Source: Clavaria fumosa (taxonomy: Eukaryota > Basidiomycota > Agaricomycetes > Agaricales > Clavariaceae). Taken from it: 64,000 nt of DNA. Under the pieces are notes generated by a model, which did no database searches, was not told where the DNA came from, and saw nothing but the letters and a program-made list of their open reading frames with translations. The stretch's first letter is position 1; each line of letters starts with the position of its first letter. The DNA lies in assembly GCA_951802425.1 (NCBI GenBank), contig OX637794.1:3224001-3288000 (forward strand), written 5' to 3'. Shown piece by piece: positions 54,606-64,000 of this stretch. The position numbers and the translations under genes are program-made.

Positions 54606-55067
54606 TAACATTCAATAATGAACAATTTATTGTAGGGTGTCATATTAAATAAGGGGACATTTGATATAGGATGTTGGATGCAGAATAATTGTCTGGGCTA
54701 AGCTCTTCTTGCTCAGGTACATTGGTATTACTACAGTATCTGGTAATTTAGATGAGTGAGCAGTGCATTAGGGCTGGAAAATCATAATATGGGTGCTACC
54801 AGATGTAAGGTAGTGATATTAGACCTGGAATGCAGGTTGAAGAATATTATTCTGAGCCAAGCCCTACTGACCTGGGCCAAGCCTATTTTAAAGGCCCCAT
54901 GCATATCAAGTCATCTGAACCTCTAGTTACCAATTTTGGGTGACCTAAGATCTCGGCCCAGCCTATTATGTAATATCTCGGCCGATGCTCGGCTGGGCCT
55001 ATAAGATGGCCACCAGTCAAAATGGGCTGGCCCTATAAGATGGGGTTTGGGTACGCTGAAGGGTGTG

Positions 55068-55074
55068 CCCTGTT
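55068..55074. repeat. Target site duplication of the 38-kb element (right), CCCTGTT
   Basis: Matches 16698-16704 directly outside the terminal GTGTG. Confidence 0.9.
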
Positions 55075-55696
55075 TCAACTTGGCAATATCGTTTAGGGCG
55101 GTTGCCATGATGTTAGGGTCATCGAAGGCCCTACACAGATCCAGGACGAAATCTTCCCAAGTTCTGGCTACTCCAGCATTTAGGATCTCATCACCTCGCA
55201 TGTTCGCCCATTCTGCTGCGAATCCTTCTCCTGTAATCTTACTCAGCGCAAACAGGATCTTGTTCAGATCACTGGCATAGAGCCCCTGATTTCCCAGGAA
55301 CTGTAGTCGGAGGGACCTGAGGAAGGTCCGGAAGTTCTTCTTATTTCTATCAAAAGATGGAATGGCTAGGTCCAGCCTCGGCATTGGGGCTGCGGGGACG
55401 GCGTCTGCCATTTCGGGTATGGGCGAGGGCGGCAGCGAGGGTTCTGGCAGCGATGGATTCGCGGGTTCCGGCTCTGGAGTCGCAGGTGACTGTGGTGGTG
55501 GTGGTGGTGACGGTGCTTGCCGGGCTAGGCGCTCGTCTAAACTCGCGAAGTCTACGGGGGGTTCGGTATGAACTGGTGGTGCTGGGGGGGATGGGGTTGA
55601 TAGGACGGGGGATGAAAGCAAGGGGTCGGTATTCGTGGACGATGAACTGTTCGACTCCGAGGAGGGTAAGTTCTGTCTGGATCTCCATGGAAACAT
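55075..55696 (-). pseudogene. Ty3/gypsy gag, 5' part (capsid)
   Basis: Reads MFPWRSRQNLPSSESNSS, a Ser/Pro-rich N-part, then the capsid: IPSFDRNKKNFRTFLRSLR, ILFALSKITGEGFAAEWAN, WEDFVLDLCRAFDDPN, LKQG. The 38-kb element then interrupts it, and the protein resumes at 16697. Gag forms the particle in which element RNA is copied. An upstream frame (56087-55350) overlaps it by about 350 bases, so the true start or a frameshift site is not settled. Confidence 0.85.
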
Positions 55697-56087
55697 ACGC
55701 GGGTTCGTTCGTCAACTCGTCGTTGTCGCTGTTTACGTAGTCCTCGAGGTCGTCGAGGTTGATGTCAATGGTGCTGTGTACGGGCAATCTCGTGCCTGAG
55801 GTCATGGAGTCTGGTAGGGCGACTGCTAAGGCCTCTCTCAATCTCTGCTCTCGTCTGCTCTGCTCCTGTGCGTATAGTCTTCCGAAGTAAGGCGCGAGTC
55901 TTCTCTCTTCTTCGATGATCCAAAGCTCAAAAGGGCGTAGCTCTCGCGGTCTCAGTACCGCAGTTTCCGTCTCCGAGACGTCGGATTCCGTGGGTGTGTC
56001 TGGGTAGAATTCAGTTCGTACGTGAGTGTCAAAGTACCTCGCCCAGTATTCGTCTTCTCCAAAGTCTAGGACCGTGGTGAGTGTCAC
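55350..56087 (-). CDS. ORF overlapping gag of the gypsy element
   Basis: Starts MTLTTVLDFGEDEYWARYFD. It is acidic and Arg-rich, with DINLDDLEDYVNSDNDELTN, and ends in another frame inside gag. The first two thirds are plausibly the gag N-terminus, with a change of frame near 55700 into MFPWRS. Whether that is programmed or a mutation cannot be told from one copy. No known domain. Confidence 0.5.
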   Translation of the reverse strand: MTLTTVLDFGEDEYWARYFDTHVRTEFYPDTPTESDVSETETAVLRPRELRPFELWIIEEERRLAPYFGRLYAQEQSRREQRLREALAVALPDSMTSGTRLPVHSTIDINLDDLEDYVNSDNDELTNEPAYVSMEIQTELTLLGVEQFIVHEYRPLAFIPRPINPIPPSTTSSYRTPRRLREFRRAPSPASTVTTTTTTVTCDSRAGTRESIAARTLAAALAHTRNGRRRPRSPNAEAGPSHSIF

Positions 56088-57094
56088 GGTCCTATCCAGT
56101 CACCTAACTGTCATGGTCCTATCCAGTCACCTAATCACCTCCGAAACACCTCCGAAACACCTCCGAAGCACCTCCGAAGCATCTCCGGCATCTCCGACAC
56201 AGTTCCGCCCGAACTCCGCTCCGCTCCATCTCTGCTCCGGCTCCAACTCCGAAGCTCCGGTCCGGACTTTCGTCCGACTTCGATATCGGTCTTTCGGACT
56301 ATATGGACTTTGTTTCTAGTATGTTCCCTGGTGCTAGTCCATGGTTAGCAACCATTGGGACGATGCCCACTGCCCATGGGAACTTATTCTTTGTCTTACA
56401 TGTATCACCTATGCCTTCCCACTCCTCAGGTGAAATTACTATGTACATTTGATATATTCATGTTTCACAGTCTGCCCTATGCCCTACCCTAGTAGCATAT
56501 AAACCCCCATGTATCTCCATGATCCTCAGTTCGAATATTAACGTTATTTCTGGTCCTTGCCACTTGGTCTGTGCGTTAAGGGACTTCGTCCTCACTGTTC
56601 TCAACAGTCCCGACGAGTTCCGCAAAACTCCGGCGGACTCCAACGGACTCCGGGCAATTTCCCTTCAGACTTCATCCTTCCTTGTCCTGGAAAGCAAAGT
56701 ACCAGCAAGGTTAAATTGGGACACGTATACACGTGGTGGCACAACCCATAAGTTGAGGCCATAGTCCCACCCCCTTTGACCTCCTTCTAGTCCTTCTAGC
56801 TTTTGTGTAGAGGAGAACTCCTTATGCAACTCCGATCCGGACTCCGACCGGACTCTGCTCCGCTCCGGCTTCGCCTTTGCCACCCTCCTTTGTGGTCTCC
56901 TCTACACTACCCCTCCTACTCCTGCTTTGAAGCAAAGAATCAGATCTTAACAGTGTGGCTCATCCGTTATGTCCTCGTTACGCGTCGGATACACCAGGAT
57001 GGTTCTCTCGTCATTCTGTTGCACACGACAGGCAGGGGGTAGGGAGAAAGCTAGGCTGACCGGGGGTTGACAGGGTCAAGGTAGCAAGGGGTGG
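56088..57094 (-). other. 5' leader of the gypsy element
   Basis: Runs between the 5' LTR and gag. At 56140-56190 it has five or so direct repeats of CACCTCCGAAA. Many ACTCCG/CTCCGGC variants follow elsewhere (56210-56270, 56600-56660, 56815-56880). No gene seen. Confidence 0.6.
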
Positions 57095-57104
57095 ACGTTG
57101 AAAT
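57095..57104 (-). other. Putative self-priming primer-binding site
   Basis: On minus, two bases after the 5' LTR comes ATTTCAACGT. Its exact complement ACGTTGAAAT lies inside the LTR at 57162-57153. In Tf1-type elements the first bases of the element RNA fold back onto such a site and prime reverse transcription. This needs transcription to start at about 57162, which is not shown. Confidence 0.5.
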
Positions 57105-57106
57105 TG

Positions 57107-57686
57107 TGTCAGTCCGAGTCCCTCACAGAAGCGAGAAGGGGAAAGAAGCTCGATTTCAACGTGAGGGCCTACACTCATTACAAAGGCATTATATATACTG
57201 GGGGAAGGGGGCTGTGTAGGAGGTGAGTCATAAGTAAGAGAAACAAGGCTACGTGCTCTGAGTTGCGCGGGATAGGGGAGGCAATATAGGGAAAAGGGGA
57301 TGCCGAATAAGGAAGGTAGCAGCGAGGTACGGATGTGGGGAGGACGACAGAGGGAATGCTTGGCACGGTCTTGGCTGCCTGAGGGGAGACCTCAATTAGG
57401 CACGTTTAGGTTAGATTGATTGATGGGGGATGTCAGAGGCATTTTTGCTGATCTGCCTCCATCACGAATTGCAAAGCGTGGGAAGTCGCAAGGAACGTGG
57501 GTGGGGGCACGTGATGGGTGTTGGTCGCAGGCCTATAGATGCCTGGGGAGCCGCGAGTGTGGAGTTGAGGTCGTGGGCGGGCGCTTAAGGTCACGGGTGG
57601 TCACGTGATCCCATACTCGGTCCTCATAACTAGACTCTAGCGCGTTGTGGACTCAGTGACAGCGGCTTACGTAATGGATCCTGACA
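57107..57686 (-). repeat. Ty3/gypsy LTR, right copy (5' LTR of the minus-strand element)
   Basis: 580 bp, TGTCAG...CTGACA, partner of 1802-2361. The extra 20 bases (GCGCTTAAGGTCACGGGTG region near 57583) are the only length change. As 5' LTR it would carry the promoter, reading leftwards. Confidence 0.93.
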
Positions 57687-58059
57687 ACTGCTCAGGTAGT
57701 TTCATGATTAGCGTTTGAGGTCCCGTCATGGCTGCCGTGATGGTCCTTGGTCCGTTGCGGGTTCTGGGTTTGATGATCATGCTGCCGTCCAAGGCCCAGT
57801 TGTTAGGCTTGTTGGTGTGAGACTTAGGGAGATTCTGAGTGGATGCGAGATGTTTGATGTGTAATTCGGCCTGTAATTGTCTTGTTTGTCTTGGGATCAG
57901 TAATTCGGGATTGCCAGAGATAAGGGAGGTGGGGCTTATCAGTTTAGGCAGCGTATCGTTGTATCTAGTGCATCTTTTGTCGTTTGTGACCAGCCGATCG
58001 TTGCTAGGGGTTTTGTATGTTCGGCAAAGGTCCATTGTGCGTCGAGACCTCTTTTCCAT
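57687..58059 (-). pseudogene. LINE ORF2, RNase H N-terminal part
   Basis: Reads ...LPKSHTNKPNNWALDGSMII (first catalytic Asp) ... MTGPQTLIMKLPEQ and is cut by the gypsy LTR. The frame continues at 1801-835 once the gypsy element is removed. It lies between the RT part and the LTR. Confidence 0.85.
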
Positions 58060-58198
58060 TGTCCTATGTGTCTTAGCAGTTTAACTCCTTTGTGGAGCCA
58101 TTCGCATTCGGTCTGTTTGCTGGGGTCTTTTTTAGGCTCATTGTGAGAATATGGGAGATTGCAACATCACTGGTCCAGATATGGCTGATGTCTGTTGG

Positions 58199-59791
58199 TC
58201 AGATAGAGATTTCTGGTTTTGATTTGGAGAGGTGGGTTTGTGCTGTAATCCATGCGCTTGGTATCTTCTTTGCGTAGTGTGTGAAAGTTCTAGACAGGCC
58301 TGGGCCGTTGAGTGGATCCATGCAGTTGTTGATGCGGCAAGTCCAGTCGGCATGAGAGAGAGTTGCGATGGTTCTGTAGGCCTTGATGTGGTGGTTCAGG
58401 TCGTGTAGGAGTCCGTCGATTGCGATGCCAGCGTTGGAGCGGTAGATGGATGGGAAGTCTGCACCATGGTGTTCAAGAGGGAGTGTCAGGATTTCGGTGT
58501 TAGGGTGGTACGGGAATCCAGTCGTGTCATGTATTTTGAGTTTGATTAAGTTGTCGAGGGCTAGGGCATCCTTGGGCTTCAGTGGTTGCAAGGAAATGAG
58601 CGCGTGGCATCTGGCCATTATGTGCTGTGTTGTGATCTTATGCAGTGTCAGCGGAGTTTGCATTGATAGTTTGGGAAATTGGAATGCTTCTATGAACGAT
58701 TTGAGTTCCATATATCTCGTGTCAGGTTCATTGACCATGGTGCGTAGGAACTCGAGTCTGTTTTGTATGAGGGGTATGGTGACCGTTGATTGTTGTAGCG
58801 GGTCGGTTACATTTGAAGGTGTGACTGTGAGGAAGGATATTGTGGGCGGGGTGCCAGCGGGGGGTTCAAGTATGAAGGCTTGGGTCTTTGACCATTGTGT
58901 GGTCCAGCCATAGGCAAGCTGGAAGCATTCCATAAGGTAGCAGAAGTTGATAAGTGTAGGGATTGACTTAGCGAATATGTAGGAGTCGTCGGTTGCTTCG
59001 ACCATGTTTATGCGAATCTGAGTTGTGTCATGGTTGTGGTGTGGGTCGTCGTCAATCCTTGGGCTGGCACTGATTGTTAGGGCATCTGGGTTAGTCCGTG
59101 CTGTGTCATCGAGGTATCTGTGGCCCAGGCTTGTCGTCAGGGCTGATTTGAGTGGTGACATCGGTCCCCCTTGTTTTGTCACACCATTGATGACAATTGG
59201 CGTTGATGGGCCGTATGCAGTCCGGATGGTGCAGAGGGTTTGGTGCTGAGCTGCGCGGTCGAGGTCGATGATGGTGGTGGGGAGGCCGTAGGCGATAATG
59301 GCATCGTAGAAGCCCTGTGGGGAGAGGCGGTCAAATCCTTTTGTCTGATCTCTTTTTATTGCATACAGGGTGTTCTTATTGCGTGTGGCCCAACATTTGA
59401 TGTTTGCCAGGAGACTCATGATGTCTCGGGACTGGACGCTGGGTTGTGTTGCGATCTGTGTTTCAGGAATTAGTCGGACTCTGGATGCGTATGAGAGGAG
59501 CTTGTGGTTCAGCCATGTCATTGGGGAGTTAGCAATGAAATTGGAGAGGAGGATTCCTTGGTAGTTTAGTAGGTCTGTTCTGGTGCCGCGCTTGTGTATC
59601 GTTGTCAGCCACATGTCTTTTGTGTGTCCTGGGAAGGTGTTTGTTGCCACAATGAAGTTGTGGAGGTCGAGAACGAGTGTCAGTGCTTCGTCTGATAGGT
59701 TTTTAACGCACCATTTCTCCCATCCGTCTGGGCCTGGTGATGGTTTTTGGTTGCCCCGTCGTATCATGGTGCGGAAGTCATCAAGTGTCAT
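58199..59791 (-). pseudogene. LINE ORF2, reverse transcriptase
   Basis: Non-LTR reverse transcriptase. Seen: KPSPGPDGWEKWCVKNL entry; LIPETQIATQPSVQSRDIM; the first catalytic Asp in YAIKRDQTKGFDRLSPQGF; NGVTKQGGPMSPLKS; and the active-site DD in VEATDDSYIFAKS (YADD in most families). GWTTQWSKTQAF and a thumb region follow. Its start ATG overlaps the end of the endonuclease frame by about ten bases (AAAATGACACTTGA), so EN and RT are in different frames here. A single-base loss is likelier than a designed overlap, but I cannot decide. The frame ends at a stop at 58199 before RNase H. Confidence 0.88.
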
Positions 59792-61103
59792 TTTCTTGTG
59801 TGGCTTTGATATAGAGTTCGATTGCTAGTGAAGGGGGGGTGCCTCCGTGGGTGCTGTTGAGGAGTCGTAGGGCGCTACCGGCGCAGCGTGCTCTGTGAGT
59901 CAGTTTCTGGATGTCTGGGGACATGATGAGACCATGGTCTTTGATGTATCGTTTTGTTCGTCCAAACACAGTTTCAGCAGTGCTGTTTATGATGGTTGTT
60001 AGTTTGGTATAGCGGTCAATGAAGGACTCAGCGTCAGTGACAGGGTTATCGGTCATGTTGGTCATCTGGATGCGTTTGTCAACTTTGTCTTGAAATTCGC
60101 GGTATCGGTGTTTTGTTTTGTTTGTTGGGAACTGGATTCTGCGAAGGTGGTGATGAGGTATCAGGATTCCGCTTTGTAAGGCTGTTATGTTGCAGGTTGG
60201 TGGGAGGATCACTGTGCGCGATATGATGGCCCTGTGGTCAGTCATTGGTATGTAGTCAGAGGACTTGCTGGCGACGCAGATGTCGCCATCTGCGAAGCCT
60301 TTCCTTGATACAACTACCCAGTCAATGATATTCCCGCCCATACTAATGTTGCCTTGTGCTTTGCTTGTCCAGTCATTGCTGCAGGTCCTGTTGGTTCTTA
60401 GAGACCATAAATCGATGCCATCAGTACTGTGCACGAAGTTCATGAAGTTAAGACGGGACGTAGCACAGTCAATAGCTCGTTCGGCTATTTCTATTGTGGC
60501 ATTCAGGTCGCCAGCGATTGACCATGAATGGGGGGCATCGTCGCATAGTTTCTTGAGGTCCTTCCAGAAATCTGTTGTATGTCGACCACCAGGGTTCCAG
60601 GGGGCATAACTTCCAATTAGTCTGTGGGTAAAACCGGTGCCGTTTGACATTGGGAGTATTAAGTCGAGTGCGACAATGCGACCGGTCAAGGAGGCGGGGA
60701 GCTCAGATAGTCGTTGGTGTACTTGAATATCCTTGCGGATGCCGACTAGCGTCCCCCATTTGTAGATATGGTGTCCGTCTGCTCGAACGCCTGGTTCCTC
60801 GAAGATGTCGTAGTCCTGAAAGGGGAGTTTCGATTTGAGAGGGGTGTTAGTTTTCATCTCAGATATCACAAAGGCATGAGGTCTCTGTGTGGTGATTACC
60901 GCATTCACATGGGAGATCTTAATGTTGTGTACCAGGCCGTTTGCGTTCAGCGCATAGATTGTGAAAGCGTTAGTCATATGTACAGGCGGCATTGCCATTA
61001 CTGTTGTGATCAACATTAAAAAGAGTATCAACCAGAGAATGGGAAGCAATGTAAAGGATCGACTCAGGAAGGTATTGTTTCTACGTGGGCTAGAGGCAGA
61101 CAT
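59781..61103 (-). pseudogene. LINE ORF2, apurinic-like endonuclease
   Basis: Exonuclease-endonuclease-phosphatase fold that nicks target DNA for primed reverse transcription. Seen: FTIYALNANGL, FVISEMKTN with the metal-binding Glu, YDIFEEPGVRADGHHIYKWG, LIGSYAPWNPGG, SIAGDLNATI with the GDLN motif, and DWVVVSRKG then PMTDHRAIISR with the catalytic Asp-His. A hydrophobic stretch near the start (LLPILWLILFLMLITTVMA) is unusual for an endonuclease and may be leader sequence. ORF1 overlaps its start by about 14 bases. The reverse transcriptase follows in another frame. Confidence 0.88.
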
Positions 61104-62012
61104 GGGGGGGGAAACGTAGGGTGGTCATAAGGAGTTTGCGAGTCATGCGGGTCATGGGAGTCACGGAGGTCATGAGGGGAGTCATAGGAGTCATGGGGGT
61201 CATGGGTCTTGTAAGTAGGCGAGAATCAGAGTCTAGTGGGGTCGGACATTTGTGCGCTGCGGCTCTCGCTTCTGTTCCTTGTCTGGCCCTGTGGGGGGCT
61301 ATGTTGAAGGGGTTCTCTGAACTGATGGCAGACATCACTGGGAACAGATAGCGAGCGCCGCAGCCTTTGATTAGTCTGGTATTGGGTTTGAGTGTGGTAC
61401 TCACGAATTCTTCCTCTTCCATGTCCGCATCTGACCTATTCCCAGCGTCAGCAGAGACTTTTCGCTTCTTAGTTGTCATCGTTCGTCTGGGGAGGGTCAT
61501 GCTTGTGAGCACGTCGGAGAGTTGGCCAGTGATGGGTGTGCTCGTTTGGAGGTTGTGGGGGGGAGGCTGTTGCGATTCCAGGTTTGGTGCGGCTGTGGAA
61601 GAGTTAAGTAGGGCTGAGATCGGATTGGAGTTCTGTGGTGCGGTTGCTGGTGTTGTGAGGGAAGGCATTGCGGGTGGGGCAGGGGCAATCAGTGGTTGGC
61701 CAGGGAAGGAGTTTGCGGCGGTCCTTTGTTCGTCAAGTAGTTGTCTCTTCTTCTCCTCCAGACCCTTGAGTTTGTTCTCTGCTTGCGAACTTTCTATTTG
61801 ATTGTTACTGAACCAAATTTTATCACGGTAGTACCTTACATCATCATCGATGTTGGCGATTAGGGTTTGGTAGTAGTTCTCGACCCACATCTGTTCGAGT
61901 CCTACTGCATTTGTGCATACTTGGTCAGTGAGCATCTGGACACCCTGTCCCAGTTGGAGTATACTCTGGGTGACGGCCTGTACCTGCACTATGGACCCAA
62001 TAGCAGGTTGTT
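61090..62012 (-). pseudogene. LINE ORF1, C-terminal part
   Basis: Coiled-coil-type segment (LEQMWVENYYQTLIANIDDD, QAENKLKGLEEKKRQLLDEQ), a Pro/Ser/Ala linker, a basic patch (TTKKRKVSADAG), then an ending built on repeats of MTPMTPLMTSV encoded by 9-base CATGGGAGT-like repeats at 61130-61210. It overlaps the endonuclease start by 14 bases. It is cut on its N-side by the insertion at 62013-63397. ORF1 proteins bind element RNA. Confidence 0.7.
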
Positions 62013-62115
62013 ATCACCATCTGGTCAGATGATTTATGACTTTCACCCAAAAATCAGTGCAAAACAGGTGATGGGTGATTTCTAATCACCATCAAAATCA
62101 AGGGATGTTCACTAG

Positions 62116-62710
62116 ATAAGATTGAGTTATATAATACACCCTCAATTTGGGTGATATTAAACTGGAGGATATTAGGTTGTGCAAAACACTCTTGAAATCA
62201 AGGGATATTCAACATAATGAGATTGAGTTATATAATACACCCCCCAGTATGGGTGATATTCAACTAGAAGATATTGGGTTGTACAAAACACTCTTTACAT
62301 CAAGGGATATTCAACATGATGAGATTGAGTTATATAATACACCCCCCAATTTGGGTGATATTAAGCTGGAGGATATTGAGTAATACAATACACCCCATTA
62401 ATTTGAGTGATATTAAATTGAAGGATATTGAGTGATATAATACATCTCAATTTGAGTGATATTGAACTGGAAAATATTGAGTGATACAATACACCCATTT
62501 AATTTGAGTGATATTGAACTGAAGGATATTGAGTGATACAATGCACCCCTTAATTTAAGTGATATTAAACTGGAAGATATTGAGTGATACAATATACTCC
62601 CTCAATTTGAGTGATTAAACTGGAGGACTTTGAGTGATACAATACACCCCTCAATCTAAGTGATATTAAACTGGAGGATATTGAGTGATACACCTCTCAA
62701 TTTGAGTGAC
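62116..62710 (+). repeat. Tandem repeat, about 54-62 bp units
   Basis: About ten units of ATTGAGTGATACAATACACC, then CTCAATTTGAGTGATATTAA, then ACTGGAGGATATTGAG. The left units are more regular (TTATATAATACACCCC) and the right ones more diverged. Confidence 0.85.
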
Positions 62711-62740
62711 ATTAAGCCACAAAATCTTATTGTCTAGATG

Positions 62741-62815
62741 GGGACTGTAGTGTAATGGGTAACACAGCAGTTGTGGGTTGAGTCCAAATCCATGAGTGCT
62801 TGGGTTCAACTCCCA
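62741..62815 (+). other. tRNA-like pol III promoter (SINE head candidate)
   Basis: TAGTGTAATGG at 62748 fits the A box (TRGYNNANNGG) and GGTTCAACTCC at 62803 fits the B box. GTGT...ACAC can form a D-stem and GGG-TTCAACT-CCC a T-stem. The acceptor ends do not pair, so it is not a working tRNA gene. A tRNA-derived SINE head is the best reading. Confidence 0.45.
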
Positions 62816-62829
62816 CTGAGTGCATAATT

Positions 62830-63397
62830 TACAGGCTAAAAAAACACTTGGAGATAGAGTTAAAATCACTGAAAGTATATAGAATCCACCTAAAATATCA
62901 AGTTGAAATGTGCTTGTTAGCAGTGACATTCACCTGGAGAGCAGCAGGTGAGTTTGGTCATATATGTGCCAAAAATAACATAACCCATTTCATTTACCTG
63001 ATTATCAACCAATACAGTTTCAAGATATAATCAATAAATTAATTTTGTACAATTTCTTATGGTGAAAGATAGTGAAAAACACCTAAGATTATGGCTAAGA
63101 TGACCCAAAAACTAACATGAAATTCACCTATTAGATCAGCTTAAAAAGCACCAATGATAGAGTGAAATCCACCTATTAGAGATCAGCTTAAATACACTTG
63201 TATTGTAGTGATATTCACCCAAAAAACAGTGGGTGAATTCGGACATAAAAGTAGTGAAAATCACCCATTCTTTGTACCCAATAAACACTTGATTATCAAC
63301 TAGTCATGGTGATTTTCACTTAGGAAACCATTGATATTCACCACATTTCAGGGTTCTTTGTGTGGTGATTTTCACCCAACTTGGAGCCTACAGTGCT
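62830..63397. other. Non-coding tail of the insertion
   Basis: AT-rich text with recurring GTGAAATCACC/GTGATTTTCACCC motifs (about 62870, 63160, 63210, 63310, 63365). No gene. Confidence 0.5.
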
Positions 63398-63980
63398 GGT
63401 TGTTGGTTGCAGTGAGTGAGTCCCGGGTAGAGTTCTCGAGCGCGTCCATTTGTTTGTTGATATTGGCTTCAGTGGTTTTAATCTGCTGAAGTAGCTGATT
63501 GGCTCCAGACTCGATCTTGCTCACAACATTTCTTTTGCGGAAGGGAGGGGCTGAGTTGTATTCGAACAGTATGGCTGGGATGGATAAGTCATTGAGTTTC
63601 AAGTTTGAGAAATATTCCTGGAAGCGATCCGCTGACTCTAGGACTAGCTGGGTCAAACGCCAGTCGCGCATTGAGAAGATGTAGGCGTCGGGGTGTCCAG
63701 ATGGGATGCAGTAGTTGTGGAAGAGGGATTCTGACTCATTGGCGAATGCATCAGCGATCCATTCGGAGAGGCTTTCAGCTAGGCCACAGCTATATCCATT
63801 TATTCCAGTGATGATGAGCTCAAAGGCGGACTCTACTTTAATCTGTCTACTTCCGACTGCATGGGTAGCTGTAGGCCATATTCCGCTCAGGAGTAGCTCG
63901 CGGCCGGCTATGGCGTCTGCCTGATCAGGTGAGGCGAGGATAATGACTGGTCCGCCGTCAGTTCCGAAGTGGCCTACCAC
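63398..63980 (-). pseudogene. LINE ORF1, N-terminal part (runs to the window edge)
   Basis: Reads MVGHFGTDGGPVIILASPDQ, LLLSGIWPTATHAVGSRQIK, FELIITGINGYSCGL, ESLFHNYCIPSGHPDAYIFS, then a coiled-coil-like end (ESGANQLLQQIKTTEANINK). It may extend beyond the window. I link it to ORF1 because it lies directly upstream in the same strand and ends at the insertion point. The family resemblance is from memory of agaric LINE ORF1 proteins. Confidence 0.55.
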
Positions 63981-64000
63981 AGTTCCAGGGAAGTTTTTAG

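Larger units (their letters stand above)
16705..55067. mobile_element. 38.4-kb KDZ-type DNA transposon with long inverted repeats and chromatin-enzyme cargo
   Basis: Both ends read CACACCCTTCAGCGTACCC inwards and stay inverted-identical for about 4.1 kb. The 7-bp duplication and the restored gag frame fix the ends to the base. Inside are one KDZ transposase, a second KDZ fragment, TET/JBP and JmjC oxygenases, a Ulp1 protease, two zinc-cluster proteins, one unrecognised gene and nested smaller repeats. KDZ elements carrying TET/JBP genes are known from basidiomycetes. The JmjC protein, SUMO protease and H3-tail-like protein in the same unit are what stand out here. That the whole unit moves as one is inferred from the clean ends and duplication. 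Confidence 0.88.
51013..55067 (-). repeat. Right terminal inverted repeat of the 38-kb element
   Basis: Inverse of 16705-20803, 4,055 bp. At 51044-51061 the hairpin present in the left arm is reduced to GGTGTGACATGTAACGCC. Confidence 0.92.
62013..63397. mobile_element. 1.4-kb insertion in LINE ORF1, flanked by GGTTGTT
   Basis: GGTTGTT occurs at 62006-62012 and 63398-63404, on either side of non-coding DNA that separates the two halves of ORF1. No inverted termini are obvious. The halves join one base out of frame, so the exact ends or a later indel remain open. It contains a tandem repeat and a tRNA-like promoter, which suggests a SINE-like or composite insertion. Confidence 0.5.

Overview
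The window is a deep stack of nested transposable elements from a TE-rich basidiomycete genome, most probably an Agaricomycete. The evidence is the KDZ transposase with a CxC2 cysteine cluster, a fungal TET/JBP dioxygenase, a Ty3/gypsy chromovirus, short GT-AG introns and TTAGGG-type repeats. I see no convincing single-copy host gene. No species call is possible from the sequence alone.

Layout, from outermost (oldest) to innermost. (1) A non-LTR (LINE) retrotransposon on the minus strand occupies both edges of the window. ORF1 is at about 63980-61090, itself split by a 1.4-kb insertion with a tRNA-like promoter. The endonuclease is at 61103-59781, the reverse transcriptase at 59791-58199, and the RNase H is split between 58059-57687 and 1801-835. 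(2) A Ty3/gypsy chromovirus (LTRs 1802-2361 and 57107-57686, TSD ACTGC) sits in that RNase H domain. Removing it restores the LINE reading frame. (3) Two DNA elements with related termini (CAC[A/C]CCCTTCAGC) are inserted in the gypsy element. One is a 10-kb near-palindrome at 3889-13919, between RNase H and integrase. The other is a 38.4-kb element at 16705-55067, inside gag. Both make 7-bp target duplications, and removing either one restores the gypsy frame.

The 38.4-kb element is the main find. It has about 4.1-kb terminal inverted repeats, each carrying a copy of one multi-exon gene, and each copy is broken at a different place. Between them lie an apparently complete KDZ transposase, a TET/JBP-type 2-oxoglutarate/Fe(II) dioxygenase, a JmjC-type oxygenase with an acidic stretch, a Ulp1-type SUMO protease, two paralogous zinc-cluster proteins and one unrecognised gene. 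One zinc-cluster protein starts with a near copy of the histone H3 tail. There are also a gag-like relic, a chimeric KDZ fragment, a TTA-flanked MITE and many copies of a roughly 70-bp hairpin. Read together, the element looks like a cargo transposon carrying enzymes that could act on DNA methylation, histone methylation and SUMO. That joint function is inference.

The 10-kb palindrome seems non-coding. Its arms hold a 134-bp satellite (6 copies against 5), a G-rich minisatellite of unequal length in the two arms, and a short TTAGGG tract. The gypsy LTR pair differs mainly at CpG sites, and pol carries three TGA stops. This is what deamination of methylated DNA would leave, in a locus that also carries a TET-like gene.
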